Below are positions 54,257 to 63,480 of a stretch of 64,000 nucleotides of DNA, piece by piece. Both the position numbers and the translations under genes were made by a program. Numbering within the stretch: the stretch's first letter is position 1; each line of letters opens with the position of its first letter. The notes below the pieces were generated by a model. It ran no database searches. It worked only from the letters and a program-made list of their open reading frames with translations, and had not been told where the DNA came from. The stretch comes from Jonesiaceae bacterium BS-20 (GTDB lineage Bacteria; Actinomycetota; Actinomycetes; Actinomycetales; Cellulomonadaceae): contig CP146203.1 of the NCBI GenBank assembly GCA_039995105.1, positions 2,046,001 to 2,110,000 on the forward strand, given 5' to 3'.

Positions 54257-55396
54257 CTACCTAAGAAAGACCGAAGTAGAGTTTCTGACAATAAGTTGGG
54301 AAGGAATAGTGAGTTGTACCTTGGAGGTATCTTCACCCTCAAGTTTTCTCGCCAGAATATCAACAGCCGCTTTTCCTAGACGCTGACGATCCATAGCTAC
54401 AGAGGTGAGAGTGGGCGTCAACATCTGACTGAAAGGTATGTTGTCGCATCCAACCACGGAAATGTCTTCCGGTACGCGTAAACCTCTTTGAACTAAGCGG
54501 GAAATCAAACCAAACGCGATCAGATCATTGTGCGCAACCACTGCGGTAACGCCGGAGGCAATCACCAAATCAGCGGCCGCAAACCCACCCGTGTGGTTAG
54601 CCTGGACGTGGGCAATTTCCCGCACTTCACTATCAAACTCCTTAGCCGCATCGTGCAGACTAGAAGCAATAGCGCGCCCGGCTCGAGATTGTTCAGGACC
54701 GCCAACATACCCGATGGAGCTGTGTCCCATTGCAGCAAGATGTGCAATTGATTGACGCATTCCGACTCCGACATCAACTGCCACACTTGCAATGCCGTCG
54801 ATACGACGGTTAATTAGAACAACGTTTGGCAATCCCAGAAGCACTTGGGAAAGCTCTTCATCACTCGCACGTGGTGCCGCGATAATCAAGCCGTCGACGT
54901 GGTCTTTCATGCGACCAATAGTCTCAAGTTCCTTGCTAGGGTCCTCATCTGTATCTGCGGTAAGCAAAAAATAACTCAGTTCCCGGGAACGGCGCTCAAC
55001 AACTTGTGCAATCTCAGCGAAAAAGGGGTTCGCCAGATCAGGCACCGCAAACCCAAAAATCTCTGTTCCACTAGGTCGACTTCCTTTAGCGCCTGCAGCC
55101 GATTCCGAGGTTGTTCTAGAAGACGTCAACGGAACTTTATTCACCACATGCGTGCCAACGCCTTGAGTCCTGGTGACAAGCCCTTTCTCTGCCAAATCTT
55201 GGATACCTTGGCGGACGGTGGGACGTGAAAGTCCAAGACGGGATACAAGACTGTTTTCGCTTTCTAAACGCGATCCAGGGGTAAGCACACCCGACAAAAT
55301 CGCCTCTTCAAACGCTGCCGCAACTTGCAAGTAAATCGGGATGGTTGAAGTTCGGTCGATCTCAATCGACGGCAAGGCATTACCTAGGCTGCCCAT
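54257..55396 (-). CDS. GntR-LacI hybrid repressor
   Basis: A 379-aa regulator with a GntR winged helix at the N-terminus (YLQVAAAFEEAI, then RLGLSRPTVRQGI, about residues 20-65) fused to a LacI-type sugar-sensing domain ending in VVGCDNIPFSQML (about 323-335), as in AraR. I start at the ATG 55396, which has AGGAAAC nine bases upstream, rather than at a GTG two codons earlier. It is divergent from the importer-transketolase operon and probably binds the palindrome at 55643-55659. Confidence 0.9.
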   Translation of the reverse strand: MGSLGNALPSIEIDRTSTIPIYLQVAAAFEEAILSGVLTPGSRLESENSLVSRLGLSRPTVRQGIQDLAEKGLVTRTQGVGTHVVNKVPLTSSRTTSESAAGAKGSRPSGTEIFGFAVPDLANPFFAEIAQVVERRSRELSYFLLTADTDEDPSKELETIGRMKDHVDGLIIAAPRASDEELSQVLLGLPNVVLINRRIDGIASVAVDVGVGMRQSIAHLAAMGHSSIGYVGGPEQSRAGRAIASSLHDAAKEFDSEVREIAHVQANHTGGFAAADLVIASGVTAVVAHNDLIAFGLISRLVQRGLRVPEDISVVGCDNIPFSQMLTPTLTSVAMDRQRLGKAAVDILARKLEGEDTSKVQLTIPSQLIVRNSTSVFLR

Positions 55397-55729
55397 GAAC
55401 ACGTTTCCTATCGTCTAATTCACCAAATCCGGACAAATCCACAATGAAGAACCCGTCGGTATCCTAACATCAAACAGTGCAGGCACTCGACCTTACATCA
55501 ACCTTACAACACCGCCATGTAGGCACTCTTGAAAAGGCTACACTTCCATCCACATACTGACAACCCGCACCGAACCCTCGCCCGTTCACCAGTACTGCCA
55601 TCAACTATTTGACACTGGTTAGCCTCTTGTAACCCACTTGTCTTGACAGGCACTGTCAACTACTCCTATTCTGAGTTTACCCACGATGACGTGGTGGGTG
55701 AAACTGCTATCGACAACGAGGAAGTTGTA
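55397..55729. other. Divergent regulatory gap of the transketolase operon
   Basis: About 330 bp between the repressor and the binding-protein gene. It holds the promoter and operator at 55643-55672. The left 240 bp must carry the repressor promoter, which I cannot place. Confidence 0.5.
55643..55672 (+). promoter_or_regulatory. Sigma-70 type promoter with overlapping palindromic operator
   Basis: A consensus -35 (TTGACA, 55643-55648) and a good -10 (TATTCT, 55667-55672) are 18 bp apart. The -35 is part of a perfect palindrome TTGACAGGCACTGTCAA (55643-55659), a 7-3-7 design. A bound repressor would block RNA polymerase. The expected transcript starts near 55679, about 50 bases before the binding-protein ATG at 55730. 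Confidence 0.8.
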
Positions 55730-57025
55730 ATGAAGAAATCAACATTTATCGCTACTGTGGGCGGTACCGTAGCTTTGGCCCTCGGGCTAGCCGCTTGTAG
55801 TAATGGAGCAGGCGACAAAGACACTGGGACTCTCAAGGTCATGATGTCCCCACACTCAATCACCGACCTCATCTCCGAGAACATTGGTGAGTTCGAGGAA
55901 CAGGCGGGGGTCAAAGTTGAAATCACTAGCCTGAATGAGGACCAAGTCTCTCAACAACTACGTGTGGAGTTTGGTTCTGGAAGCAGCTCCACCGACGTAT
56001 TCCTATACCGCCCTCCACAGGATTCTGCCCAGTTTGTAAACAATGGCTGGATCACAGACCTAACCGACAGGGTCTCCAGTGATGAGGCTTTCGATTGGGA
56101 GGATTTTGGCGAGGCAGCTAAGTCTGCGGTTACCTCGACCGATGGCAAGATCATTGCAGTACCGGTGGCGACAGCCCGGCAAATGATGTTTTACCGTAAA
56201 GACTTGTTCGAAGCTGCTGGGATTGACAAAGTGCCAGCGACACTTGAGGAACTAGAAGCCGCAGCAGCTCAACTTAACGACGAAAACGTCTCCGGTATTT
56301 GCTTACGTGGACAGCAAGCACAAGCAGTGACAACCTTCGCTCAGTTCCTGTACGCGTATGACGGGGATTGGAATGTAGGCGGTGAGCCATACGGCGATGC
56401 GGCAGTGAACTCCGCTGAGGCAGTTGCTGCTTTGGAGTACTACGGAAACATTCTCAAAAACTATGGCCCAGCAGGAGTCTTGAACATGTCCTGGGCGGAG
56501 TGCAGCGCTCTATTCTCTCAAGGAAAGATCGGGATCTACATTGAGGGAGATGATCGATGGCCCGAATTCACTGACCCAGAGAAGTCCACGCTAACTGAAG
56601 ATCAGGTTGGCTACGCAGTCTCGCCGGCCCACACCAGTTTGGTAACTCCTCAAGCGTTTGGAATCGCCGCGGGTTCCAAGAATCAAGATGTTGCTTGGGA
56701 ATTTGTTCAGTGGGCCACGAGCAAAGAAATGGCCGCGCAGATGCAAGGTGTTGGAGTAATGGGCGCCCGCGATTCAGCTTGGGAGTCTAACCAGACTAAA
56801 GAAAAATTCCCTGACGAAGTTGTAACTGCCGTTCAGGAAGGGAACAAGAACGGTGTGCCATACGACCGCCCTCGAATTGTTGCAGTTGGAGAAGCGCGCG
56901 ATGCAATCGGCGGCGCCATTGTCACCGCAATCGAGGGTGGCGATGTCACCAAGGCAGCTGAAACCGCTAACAAAGCCTTCCAGCAACTCATTGACAAAGA
57001 AAAGTCTGAGTTCAACATCGACTAA
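55730..57025 (+). CDS. Sugar-binding lipoprotein of an ABC importer
   Basis: A 431-aa extracellular solute-binding protein. I start at the ATG 55730, preceded by GAGGAAG, because a signal peptide begins there (KKSTFIATVGG through LGLAACSNG, lipobox Cys about residue 24). The longer frame from 55643 would begin inside the promoter. The rest follows the family 1 sugar-binding fold. It heads the operon with two permeases and a transketolase. Confidence 0.92.
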   Translation: MKKSTFIATVGGTVALALGLAACSNGAGDKDTGTLKVMMSPHSITDLISENIGEFEEQAGVKVEITSLNEDQVSQQLRVEFGSGSSSTDVFLYRPPQDSAQFVNNGWITDLTDRVSSDEAFDWEDFGEAAKSAVTSTDGKIIAVPVATARQMMFYRKDLFEAAGIDKVPATLEELEAAAAQLNDENVSGICLRGQQAQAVTTFAQFLYAYDGDWNVGGEPYGDAAVNSAEAVAALEYYGNILKNYGPAGVLNMSWAECSALFSQGKIGIYIEGDDRWPEFTDPEKSTLTEDQVGYAVSPAHTSLVTPQAFGIAAGSKNQDVAWEFVQWATSKEMAAQMQGVGVMGARDSAWESNQTKEKFPDEVVTAVQEGNKNGVPYDRPRIVAVGEARDAIGGAIVTAIEGGDVTKAAETANKAFQQLIDKEKSEFNID

Positions 57026-57056
57026 GTGCACTTGAAGTTCGCGCCCAGACTAGTTG

Positions 57057-57092
57057 TGGAGGCGCCGTGTTCTAGCAAACATGGCGCCTCCA
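57057..57092 (+). promoter_or_regulatory. Intercistronic hairpin between binding-protein and permease genes
   Basis: A 15-bp stem (TGGAGGCGCCGTGTT with one wobble pair) and 6-base loop lies in the 79-bp gap. There is no T-run, so it is probably an RNA-stabilising or attenuating element that keeps binding-protein message in excess over permease message. Confidence 0.75.
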
Positions 57093-57104
57093 GATTGAGG
57101 AATC

Positions 57105-57989
57105 ATGGCCGAGTGGCTAGACAAACGTATTAAGCACGTGTTTATTTTTCCGGCGATAATAGTGACCGTACTCTTGCTGGTATTCCCCCTGATTTATACG
57201 GTCTACATGAGTCTTACCTCCTGGAGCGGAAGCGCCATTCAAGGCCCCCGTTTCATTGGGTTAGACAACTTCACTCAACTGCTTGGAGCCGACGACCGGT
57301 TTGGAGCAGCGGCCGGGAGGACCCTTCTTTTCACAGGCGTGACCGTCGCCTTCGAGTTAGTTCTTGGGTATGTCATTGCCCTTCTGCTACGTAAGTCATT
57401 TCGCGGCGAACGCTTGACCCGAACGTTGATCTTGCTTCCTGTGGTTGCAACACCAGTTGCCATCTCTATGGCTTGGATGGTCATCTACGATCCCAACATC
57501 GGGGTTGCAAATCAGTTCCTGCAAGCAATCGGACTGCAAGCACAGCAGTTCCTAGCTGACCCAAGTGCTGCACTTTGGTGGCTCATGGTCGTAGACGTTT
57601 GGCAATGGACCCCAATGATTGCGCTCATTCTCCTAGCCGGGTTAACTTCGTTGCCCGAAGAACCATTTGAAGCAGCACTTGTTGATGGTGCTTCAGCACC
57701 GCAGAGATTTCGCTTCATCACTTTCCCTCTCATGATTCCAGTAATGTTTGCGGCGCTGGTTTTGCGTTTGGTCGACTCGCTAAAGACCTTCGACATCATT
57801 TATGCAACAACTAAAGGCGGTCCCGGCACCGCCACCGAAACTCTAAACACTTACGGGTTCATGCAGGCATTTGAATACACAAACTTTGGTCTAGCTTCAG
57901 CAGTGATCATCTTGTTCATCCTGATCGTCCTCGTGATCACGCTCATCACCTCAAAGGGCAATGAGCGAGCAGGAAGGGTACTCCAATGA
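57105..57989 (+). CDS. Sugar ABC transporter permease, MalF type
   Basis: A 294-aa inner-membrane permease with six hydrophobic segments and the EAA loop PFEAALVDGASAPQ (about 187-200). It overlaps the second permease by ATGA (57986-57989). It forms the translocation pore with that partner. Confidence 0.93.
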   Translation: MAEWLDKRIKHVFIFPAIIVTVLLLVFPLIYTVYMSLTSWSGSAIQGPRFIGLDNFTQLLGADDRFGAAAGRTLLFTGVTVAFELVLGYVIALLLRKSFRGERLTRTLILLPVVATPVAISMAWMVIYDPNIGVANQFLQAIGLQAQQFLADPSAALWWLMVVDVWQWTPMIALILLAGLTSLPEEPFEAALVDGASAPQRFRFITFPLMIPVMFAALVLRLVDSLKTFDIIYATTKGGPGTATETLNTYGFMQAFEYTNFGLASAVIILFILIVLVITLITSKGNERAGRVLQ

Positions 57990-58882
57990 CTAGCACTAAA
58001 ATTAGTGGCATCGAGCCGGCACTCGAGGCTCAATCATTACCACCAAAGGTAAAGAAAACGGGTGCTCGTGCTTCTGGTCGGAGGGCCGAGTTACTTCGGA
58101 AGATCGCGATCGCCGTTGTAGTCGTGATCTGTGTTTTCCCGATAGTCTGGATGATTCTCACTTCTGTAAAGTCAACCGTCGACATCTATAATCCTGACAA
58201 GTTGTTCTCGTTTACTCCCACGTTGAAAAACTACGCTGGAATACTCACGGATAGCAACATTCCCGAATCAGCCAAGCACTCGCTTATTGTCGCTATCGGA
58301 GCTACCGTCATCTCTCTATTGATCGGGCTCCCAGCAGCCTACGCAATTGCGAGATTCAGCATGAATCTCACCGGGATGGTCTTGCTACTCGTCCGCATGC
58401 TCCCTGGAATTACGTATCTCGTACCGTGGTATATCATCCTCACAAAGCTAGGGCTCGTCGGGAGCTATTTCTCTCTGATCGTCAGCCATTTAGTCATCAC
58501 CATGCCCATGGTTATTTGGATCATGATTAGTTTCTTCCAGAACGTGTCCACGGAACTTGAAGAATCAGGCCGAGTCGATGGCCTATCGCGGACCGGCGCA
58601 TTCATCCGCATTGTCTTGCCAATTTCTAAACCCGGTATTGCCACAGCAGCACTGCTGTCGTTCATCTTCTCTTGGAACCAGTTCTTGTTCTCAATGGTCC
58701 TAGGCGCTTCACAGAAGAAGACGCTGCCAGTTGCACTGTTCGACTTTATTGGTTACGCCAGCATCGACTGGGGTGGCCTCATGGCCGCTGCGGTCCTGAT
58801 GACATTACCTGTATTCATTTTCTCGCTCTTCGCGCAAAAACATATTGTAGCGGGCTTGTCCGCCGGCGCTACGAAAGGATAA
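57986..58882 (+). CDS. Sugar ABC transporter permease, MalG type
   Basis: A 298-aa inner-membrane permease. A hydrophilic N-terminal tail of about 40 residues is followed by six segments and an EAA loop variant, ELEESGRVDGLSRTG (about 190-204), in which the usual EAA is ESG. The change is conservative at the Glu that contacts the ATPase. The transketolase gene starts 7 bp downstream. Confidence 0.92.
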   Translation: MTSTKISGIEPALEAQSLPPKVKKTGARASGRRAELLRKIAIAVVVVICVFPIVWMILTSVKSTVDIYNPDKLFSFTPTLKNYAGILTDSNIPESAKHSLIVAIGATVISLLIGLPAAYAIARFSMNLTGMVLLLVRMLPGITYLVPWYIILTKLGLVGSYFSLIVSHLVITMPMVIWIMISFFQNVSTELEESGRVDGLSRTGAFIRIVLPISKPGIATAALLSFIFSWNQFLFSMVLGASQKKTLPVALFDFIGYASIDWGGLMAAAVLMTLPVFIFSLFAQKHIVAGLSAGATKG

Positions 58883-58889
58883 TCACTTA

Positions 58890-60904
58890 TGTCTACCCAA
58901 GTAGCCACCGCTCCCTCTACACCTCTCAATTGCTCTACAGTTGAGAACCAGTCAATCAATACTTCTCGGATGCTCGCAGTTGATCAAGTCTTCAGAGCAG
59001 GATCAGGACATTACGGATTCCCTCTAGGCGCCGGATCAATCGTCCACACGCTCTTTGCCAAACACCTCATGTTCAATCCAGGGGATCCTACTTGGATCAA
59101 CCGCGATAGGTTCATTCTTTCTGCAGGCCACGGCAGCGCCATGCTTTACTCAATGCTGCATCTTGCTGGATACGACCTATCAATCTCTGATCTTAAAGAT
59201 TTCAGGCAATGGGGTTCAAAGACTCCTGGTCATCCAGAACGTGACGATACCCCCGGAGTTGAAGTCACCACTGGGCCGCTGGGTCAGGGGTTTGCCAACG
59301 CTGTTGGCATCGCAATCGCGGAGGAGTACCTGCGGTCACTAGCTGGGTCAGACACGATTAACCACCGAACCTGGGTCTTAGTTTCAGATGGTGACCTCAT
59401 GGAAGGAATCGCGTATGAAGCGGCAGCAATTGCAGGAAAGCTCGAACTTGGAAAACTGTGTGTCATTTACGACGATAACGATGTAGTGATCGACTCCCGC
59501 GCTTCCGAAACCATGGACAGCGAAGGAATAGTCGGAATGTTCAGAGCACTGGATTGGGAAGTTCTGGAAGTCACTGACGGAATGGACATCCAAGCACTTG
59601 ATTTAGCTATGGTGCAGGCCTCTCAACAGGTGAACCGTCCTACAATGATCCGCGTAAAGACCGTGATCGGCGCAGGATCGCCATTGAGCGATAACAAGTC
59701 AAGCCACTCTGGCGCCCCCTCCCAACAGGATCTTGAAGCCACCCGTGCAGCTCTCGAATTGCAAGAATTCAAGCCATTTGAGGTCCCTGAACCTGTAGCA
59801 GATTATTGGATTCAGGTCAGGGCACGGTTGCAGCAAAATTACGATCGATGGCAGAGAAAGGCAAAGACTAGTCCGGGCAAACAAGTCCTAGATTCACTTG
59901 CCCAGGCGGGAACGACTGCCCTTGCAGCTCTTGCACAACTCCCCCTGCCGTCAAGCAACGAGGCAACGCGGACATCTTCCGGAACCATTTTGGATGCCAT
60001 CTATAAAGACGTGCCTTTCTTGATCGGAGGAGCGGCGGACTTAGCCGGTGCCACTTTTGCACGTTTCACAGATTCTGCTGTGTTCGGATCAGAAACTCGA
60101 AGCGGTCAGAACATCCGTTTTGGAGTCCGCGAACATGCGATGACTGCAATTGCCAATGGGATTACACTTCATTCAGAACTACGTGGCTTTGGTAGCACGT
60201 TCTTGATGTTCGCTACCTATGCCGCAAACTCACTGCGCATGGCAGCTTTGCAGTCCTGCGGTTCAATCCATGTTTTCAGTCATGACAGTGTCTTGCTCGG
60301 TGAAGACGGCCCAACGCACCAGCCCGTTGAGGTTCTTTCCTTCCTGAGATCAATCCCCAAGATGCAAGTACTACGTCCCGCAGATTTTTATGAAACTAAA
60401 GAAGCCTGGGCCTTAGCAATAACGGAGGCGCAACGCCCCACCTGTATTGTCCTGTCTCGGTCAGTATTACCGCAGTTGGATCGCACCAGCCAGATAGGTA
60501 GCGCAAGTCAAGGAGCGTTCTTACTCAAGGTTGTGGATAATCCAGAGGTTGTATTGATCGCTTCCGGTAGTGAAACGCATTTGGCTCTGGAAGCCGCTGA
60601 GAGGATGTCCGATCACCGGATTGCAGTGGTCTCGGTTCTCGATACCGAACGGTTTGCTAGTTTACCTTCTTCAGAGTTTCAGAAGTTTGCCCCAGAAGGA
60701 ACTCCTCGAGTAATCATCGAAGCTAGCCACCCAATGTCTTGGTACCGAATTCTTCGTCCCAGTGACCGATTTGTGGGCGTCTCCGAGTTTGGGGCGTCAG
60801 CTCCTGAACAAGTAATCGCCCAAGAGTTCGGTTTGACATCCGAGAATATCTGCAAAGTCGCGACTGAAGTTATTACTTCGTTCGCAACCTCGATGGTTGA
60901 GTAA
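58890..60904 (+). CDS. tkt: Transketolase, last gene of an importer operon
   Basis: A 671-aa thiamine-diphosphate enzyme that moves two-carbon units between sugar phosphates in the cytosol. ThDP-binding GDGDLMEG-like text (SDGDLMEGIAYEA, about 170-182), the VREHAMTAIANGI motif (about 412-424) and EDGPTHQPVE (about 472-481) are present. The first conserved motif reads SGHYG instead of the usual SGHPG. It lies directly behind the two permeases, which is unusual for a housekeeping transketolase and implies that the imported sugar enters the pentose phosphate pathway. A housekeeping copy elsewhere is likely. Confidence 0.9.
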
Positions 60905-61409
60905 ACAAACGAATACTCACACCTGTTCAAACTGAACTCAAGCCGGTGCCCCACCCCACTGGACTACAAGCTCCCTTGAGGCATCGGTGAAAACCGAAGC
61001 CTCAAGGCAGCAGTTGTTCCTGACAACGTGCCACTTAAGTGACGTACCTCGTTTATCTAACTGGTCTGAGTTCAGGGTTGGGCCTTCTGTAAGACAACTG
61101 TGGCGACGATGTTGAGCGGAGGTACTCAGGGAACCACGCTGTGCAGTCTGGTAACCAAGGCATTCCAATCCTGACGGGCGACGGACGAACACCAGAGTTC
61201 ACAAGAGCGCAATCACCGGGAAGTTTGTTTCCACACCAAGAAAATCTGGATCTATTGTTGTGAGCGAACAAGCCAAGAAGCCAAAATAATACGCTTCTTG
61301 AAATAGCTTGATCTTCGCTTTTGACGCTTCCCCTCTATTAGTATGTTGGTTGGAGTACAGGTTAGTTCTGCCAACAACCGCACATATTAGGCAAGCACCA
61401 GCAGTTCCT
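60905..61409. other. Intergenic gap with terminator-like hairpin
   Basis: About 505 bp between convergent genes. Apart from the hairpin at 60974-61007 I see no supported gene; short minus-strand frames here lack start signals and domains. Confidence 0.45.
60974..61007 (+). terminator. Hairpin after the transketolase gene
   Basis: A 15-bp stem (CCTTGAGGCATCGGT, one mismatch) with a 4-base loop ends the operon about 70 bp after the stop. The tail is T-poor (CAGCAGTTGTT). The stem sequence recurs at 62235 and, degenerate, at 26067. Confidence 0.65.
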
Positions 61410-62198
61410 CTAAGACCTCTTGGTAATGAACTCCCGGACCACCGGTAGCGCTTCGGGATGGATCAGCGTGTTGCCGTGCCCGGCACCCTCCAGTATCCGG
61501 AGCTCCGCATTTGGAATCACTCGCGATGCGGTTTGTGCGCTGTCCAGGCGTTCGTTGTCACGTTCGCCAACGACCAGCAGAGTTGGGACTTCGATGGCGC
61601 TTAGCGCTTCGGTTGCAACGCCAGGGTTCTGGTCTGCCGAGCGAGCATAGGCCGCGAGCGCTCCGGAATCATTTGCTAGGAAGGCGGCGCGGGTGGCGGG
61701 ATCGAGGGGCTGACCAATGTGCGCTTCCCACTTTTCGACAAAGCCCTGCATGCCGTCATTTTCGAGGGCGTCTATGCAGTTGGGGAAGAAGAGCCGGTCA
61801 AATGCGCCCGGTAGGTTGCGCGGTGCTCCGCCCATGCTGACAAAACTCTTGAGGCGGTCTTGGTGCGTAGTTGCGAGTGAGAATCCAACTCTGCCGCCTA
61901 GCGAATACCCTACGTAGTGGGCGCTGGATATGCCCAGGTCATCGAGGACGGCAATGACGTCGCCGGCCATGAGCCGGGTGCTGTAGGAAGCTTGGTCCTG
62001 TGGTTTTCCGCTGCGGCCATGGCCGCGCAGGTCCAAGGTAATGACGGTGTGGTCTGCTGATAGGTCTTTGACGTATCCAAAGCCGCGCCAGATCACCCGC
62101 GAGAGCGCAGTTCCGTGCACCAAGACCACTGCGGGCCCGGCTCCCTTGGTTCGGTAGGCGATCTTGGTTCCATCAACGGGATTAATAGCGTATTTCAC
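61410..62198 (-). CDS. Alpha/beta hydrolase
   Basis: A 262-aa cytosolic alpha/beta hydrolase. Oxyanion-side HGTALSR (about residue 29-35), LDLRGHGRSG (about 55-64), the nucleophile elbow GYSLGGR (about 97-103), an acid near VVGERDNER (about 212-220) and the catalytic His in GAGHGN (about 238-243) are in the expected order. It resembles 3-oxoadipate enol-lactonase-like enzymes, and the CMD-family gene lies 94 bp upstream on the same strand, a pairing known from protocatechuate degradation. No other genes of that pathway are present, so the link is tentative. Confidence 0.88.
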   Translation of the reverse strand: MKYAINPVDGTKIAYRTKGAGPAVVLVHGTALSRVIWRGFGYVKDLSADHTVITLDLRGHGRSGKPQDQASYSTRLMAGDVIAVLDDLGISSAHYVGYSLGGRVGFSLATTHQDRLKSFVSMGGAPRNLPGAFDRLFFPNCIDALENDGMQGFVEKWEAHIGQPLDPATRAAFLANDSGALAAYARSADQNPGVATEALSAIEVPTLLVVGERDNERLDSAQTASRVIPNAELRILEGAGHGNTLIHPEALPVVREFITKRS

Positions 62199-62234
62199 AA
62201 GCCCACAGCCTACCGCGTGCCAAGAGGGAAACTA

Positions 62235-62270
62235 CCCTGAGGCATCGAGGAATTTCCCGATGCCTCAGGG
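62235..62270 (-). terminator. Hairpin between CMD-family and hydrolase genes
   Basis: A perfect 13-bp stem (CCCTGAGGCATCG) with a 10-base loop lies 22 bp after the stop of the CMD-family gene on the minus strand. On that strand it is followed by TAGTTTCCC, a poor T-tail. It belongs to the same hairpin family as 60974-61007. Confidence 0.65.
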
Positions 62271-62291
62271 CAGCACCTACTTCAACGTTGC

Positions 62292-62663
62292 TTATTCGCC
62301 GAACGCGGCTTTCATACAGCGCATGGCGGCTAGCACTTTGGGAATACCGATGTAGGGCATGAGGTGAACGAAGCACTCGGCCACTTCTTCCTTGGTCATG
62401 CCGGCAACATCGACCGCGGTTTTGATATGCCCGGTCAGCTGCGGCTCGGTGCCGCCCATTGCGGCAAGGGCCGCCATGTTGAGTATTTGGCGGTCACGTA
62501 ATTCCAGGCCCTCGCGCTGGTAGGTGCCGCCAAAGACGGCGCCAACTACCCAGTCGGAGGCGCCGGGAGCGAACTCATCAAGCTGACGCTTCCAGGCTGC
62601 TGCGCCCTCTTCAGATTGGGTTTGAGCTACAAACTCGTTTCCCTTTTCCATACTCAGTTCCAC
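62292..62663 (-). CDS. Carboxymuconolactone decarboxylase (CMD) family protein
   Basis: A CMD/AhpD-fold protein of about 123 aa. The family pattern is clear: FGGTYQREGLELRDRQILNM, then GTEPQLTGHIKTA and EVAECFVHLMPYIGIPKVL. I choose the GTG at 62663, five bases after GGAGG; an ATG four codons further (62651) is the alternative. The redox CxxC of AhpD is absent, which points to the decarboxylase-like branch. It is divergent from the Ltp-domain gene. Its 5' end is duplicated at 32335-32500, where the ATG alternative has become Lys. Confidence 0.8.
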   Translation of the reverse strand: MELSMEKGNEFVAQTQSEEGAAAWKRQLDEFAPGASDWVVGAVFGGTYQREGLELRDRQILNMAALAAMGGTEPQLTGHIKTAVDVAGMTKEEVAECFVHLMPYIGIPKVLAAMRCMKAAFGE

Positions 62664-63340
62664 AGCTTCCTCCAGCGCGTAGTGTCTTTTCAAATCTGTT
62701 AAGGGTACCAAGCATTCAACCGAGGATCGGCAATCTTGTCTGCCCCGGTTGCCCCGTGAATCGCTGATCCAACACTTAGGCAGGTAAACTGACTCGCGTG
62801 ACAAAGACCCAGCGTCCCTCAAGTAAGCCATGGCTAAAGTTCTTGCCGATTGGCCTCACACTCGCAATCTTGCTGACCGTTGGGGGCTTAGGAATAGCCA
62901 ATGAGCAACGAGGCCGGAGCGCGGAAGCCCCGTCTTTAGATTCACAAAGTGCAGGCTCCCACGCAGGGAGCTTGGTCTGGACCGCTGATCCAATTCCGGT
63001 TTTTGCGGATGGACAGGTCCCGCAGGAGTACCAAGAAGCACTCGACGCAGCCCACCAATACGCGGAGCAGTTCATGCTCAGCGAATCGGCGCTTTTTAGC
63101 CAGTTGACCAATGAAACCGTAGGGTTTTCAGATGATGCCGCCAGGTATGCGGTGGCTCATTGCCACGGCGACTGGTACCGCTACGCGCTGACCAGTGCCG
63201 CAGTGCTAGCCGAGTCCAATAATCGGACCGTGGAACAACTTTCCGCAACGCTTACCGGCACGCAAGGTTTCACTCGGCCGCAGGCTGCTTACGCCACTGG
63301 GCTCATTGCTGCGTTCCGAGTTGCGGCGATCTTTGCCTAA
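62582..63340. repeat. Parent-like copy of the duplicated CMD/Ltp segment
   Basis: This 759-bp stretch is the longer copy of the duplication whose degenerate twin lies at 32335-32873. It holds the 5' half of the CMD gene, the divergent promoter region and the whole Ltp-domain gene. The pair CGCTGATCCAA at 62762-62772 and 62983-62993 marks the ends of the segment lost from the other copy. Confidence 0.9.
62798..63340 (+). CDS. Membrane-anchored Ltp-domain protein
   Basis: A 180-aa protein starting at GTG. One N-terminal hydrophobic helix (WLKFLPIGLTLAILLTVGGL, about 12-31) anchors it, and there is no lipobox Cys. Outside, two Ltp-type repeats are visible (FMLSESALFSQL...FSDDAARYAV, about 92-117, and TLTGTQGFTRPQAAYA, about 150-165). 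Ltp domains occur in host surface proteins and in the phage superinfection-exclusion lipoprotein of TP-J34, where they block DNA injection. That role here is possible but unproven. A degraded second copy lies at 32532. Confidence 0.82.
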   Translation: MTKTQRPSSKPWLKFLPIGLTLAILLTVGGLGIANEQRGRSAEAPSLDSQSAGSHAGSLVWTADPIPVFADGQVPQEYQEALDAAHQYAEQFMLSESALFSQLTNETVGFSDDAARYAVAHCHGDWYRYALTSAAVLAESNNRTVEQLSATLTGTQGFTRPQAAYATGLIAAFRVAAIFA

Positions 63341-63480
63341 TTAACGTCACGGGCCACAGCCAGTTGTAATATGCACCGCCACCCAACACCGTTGCTGAGC
63401 GGGCACATTGGCGGCTGGTTCCGAGCGGTAGTTGGCTTTCTTGGCTGTCTCCGCCCTAGGTTGTGCGCGCCCAGTCCGTA

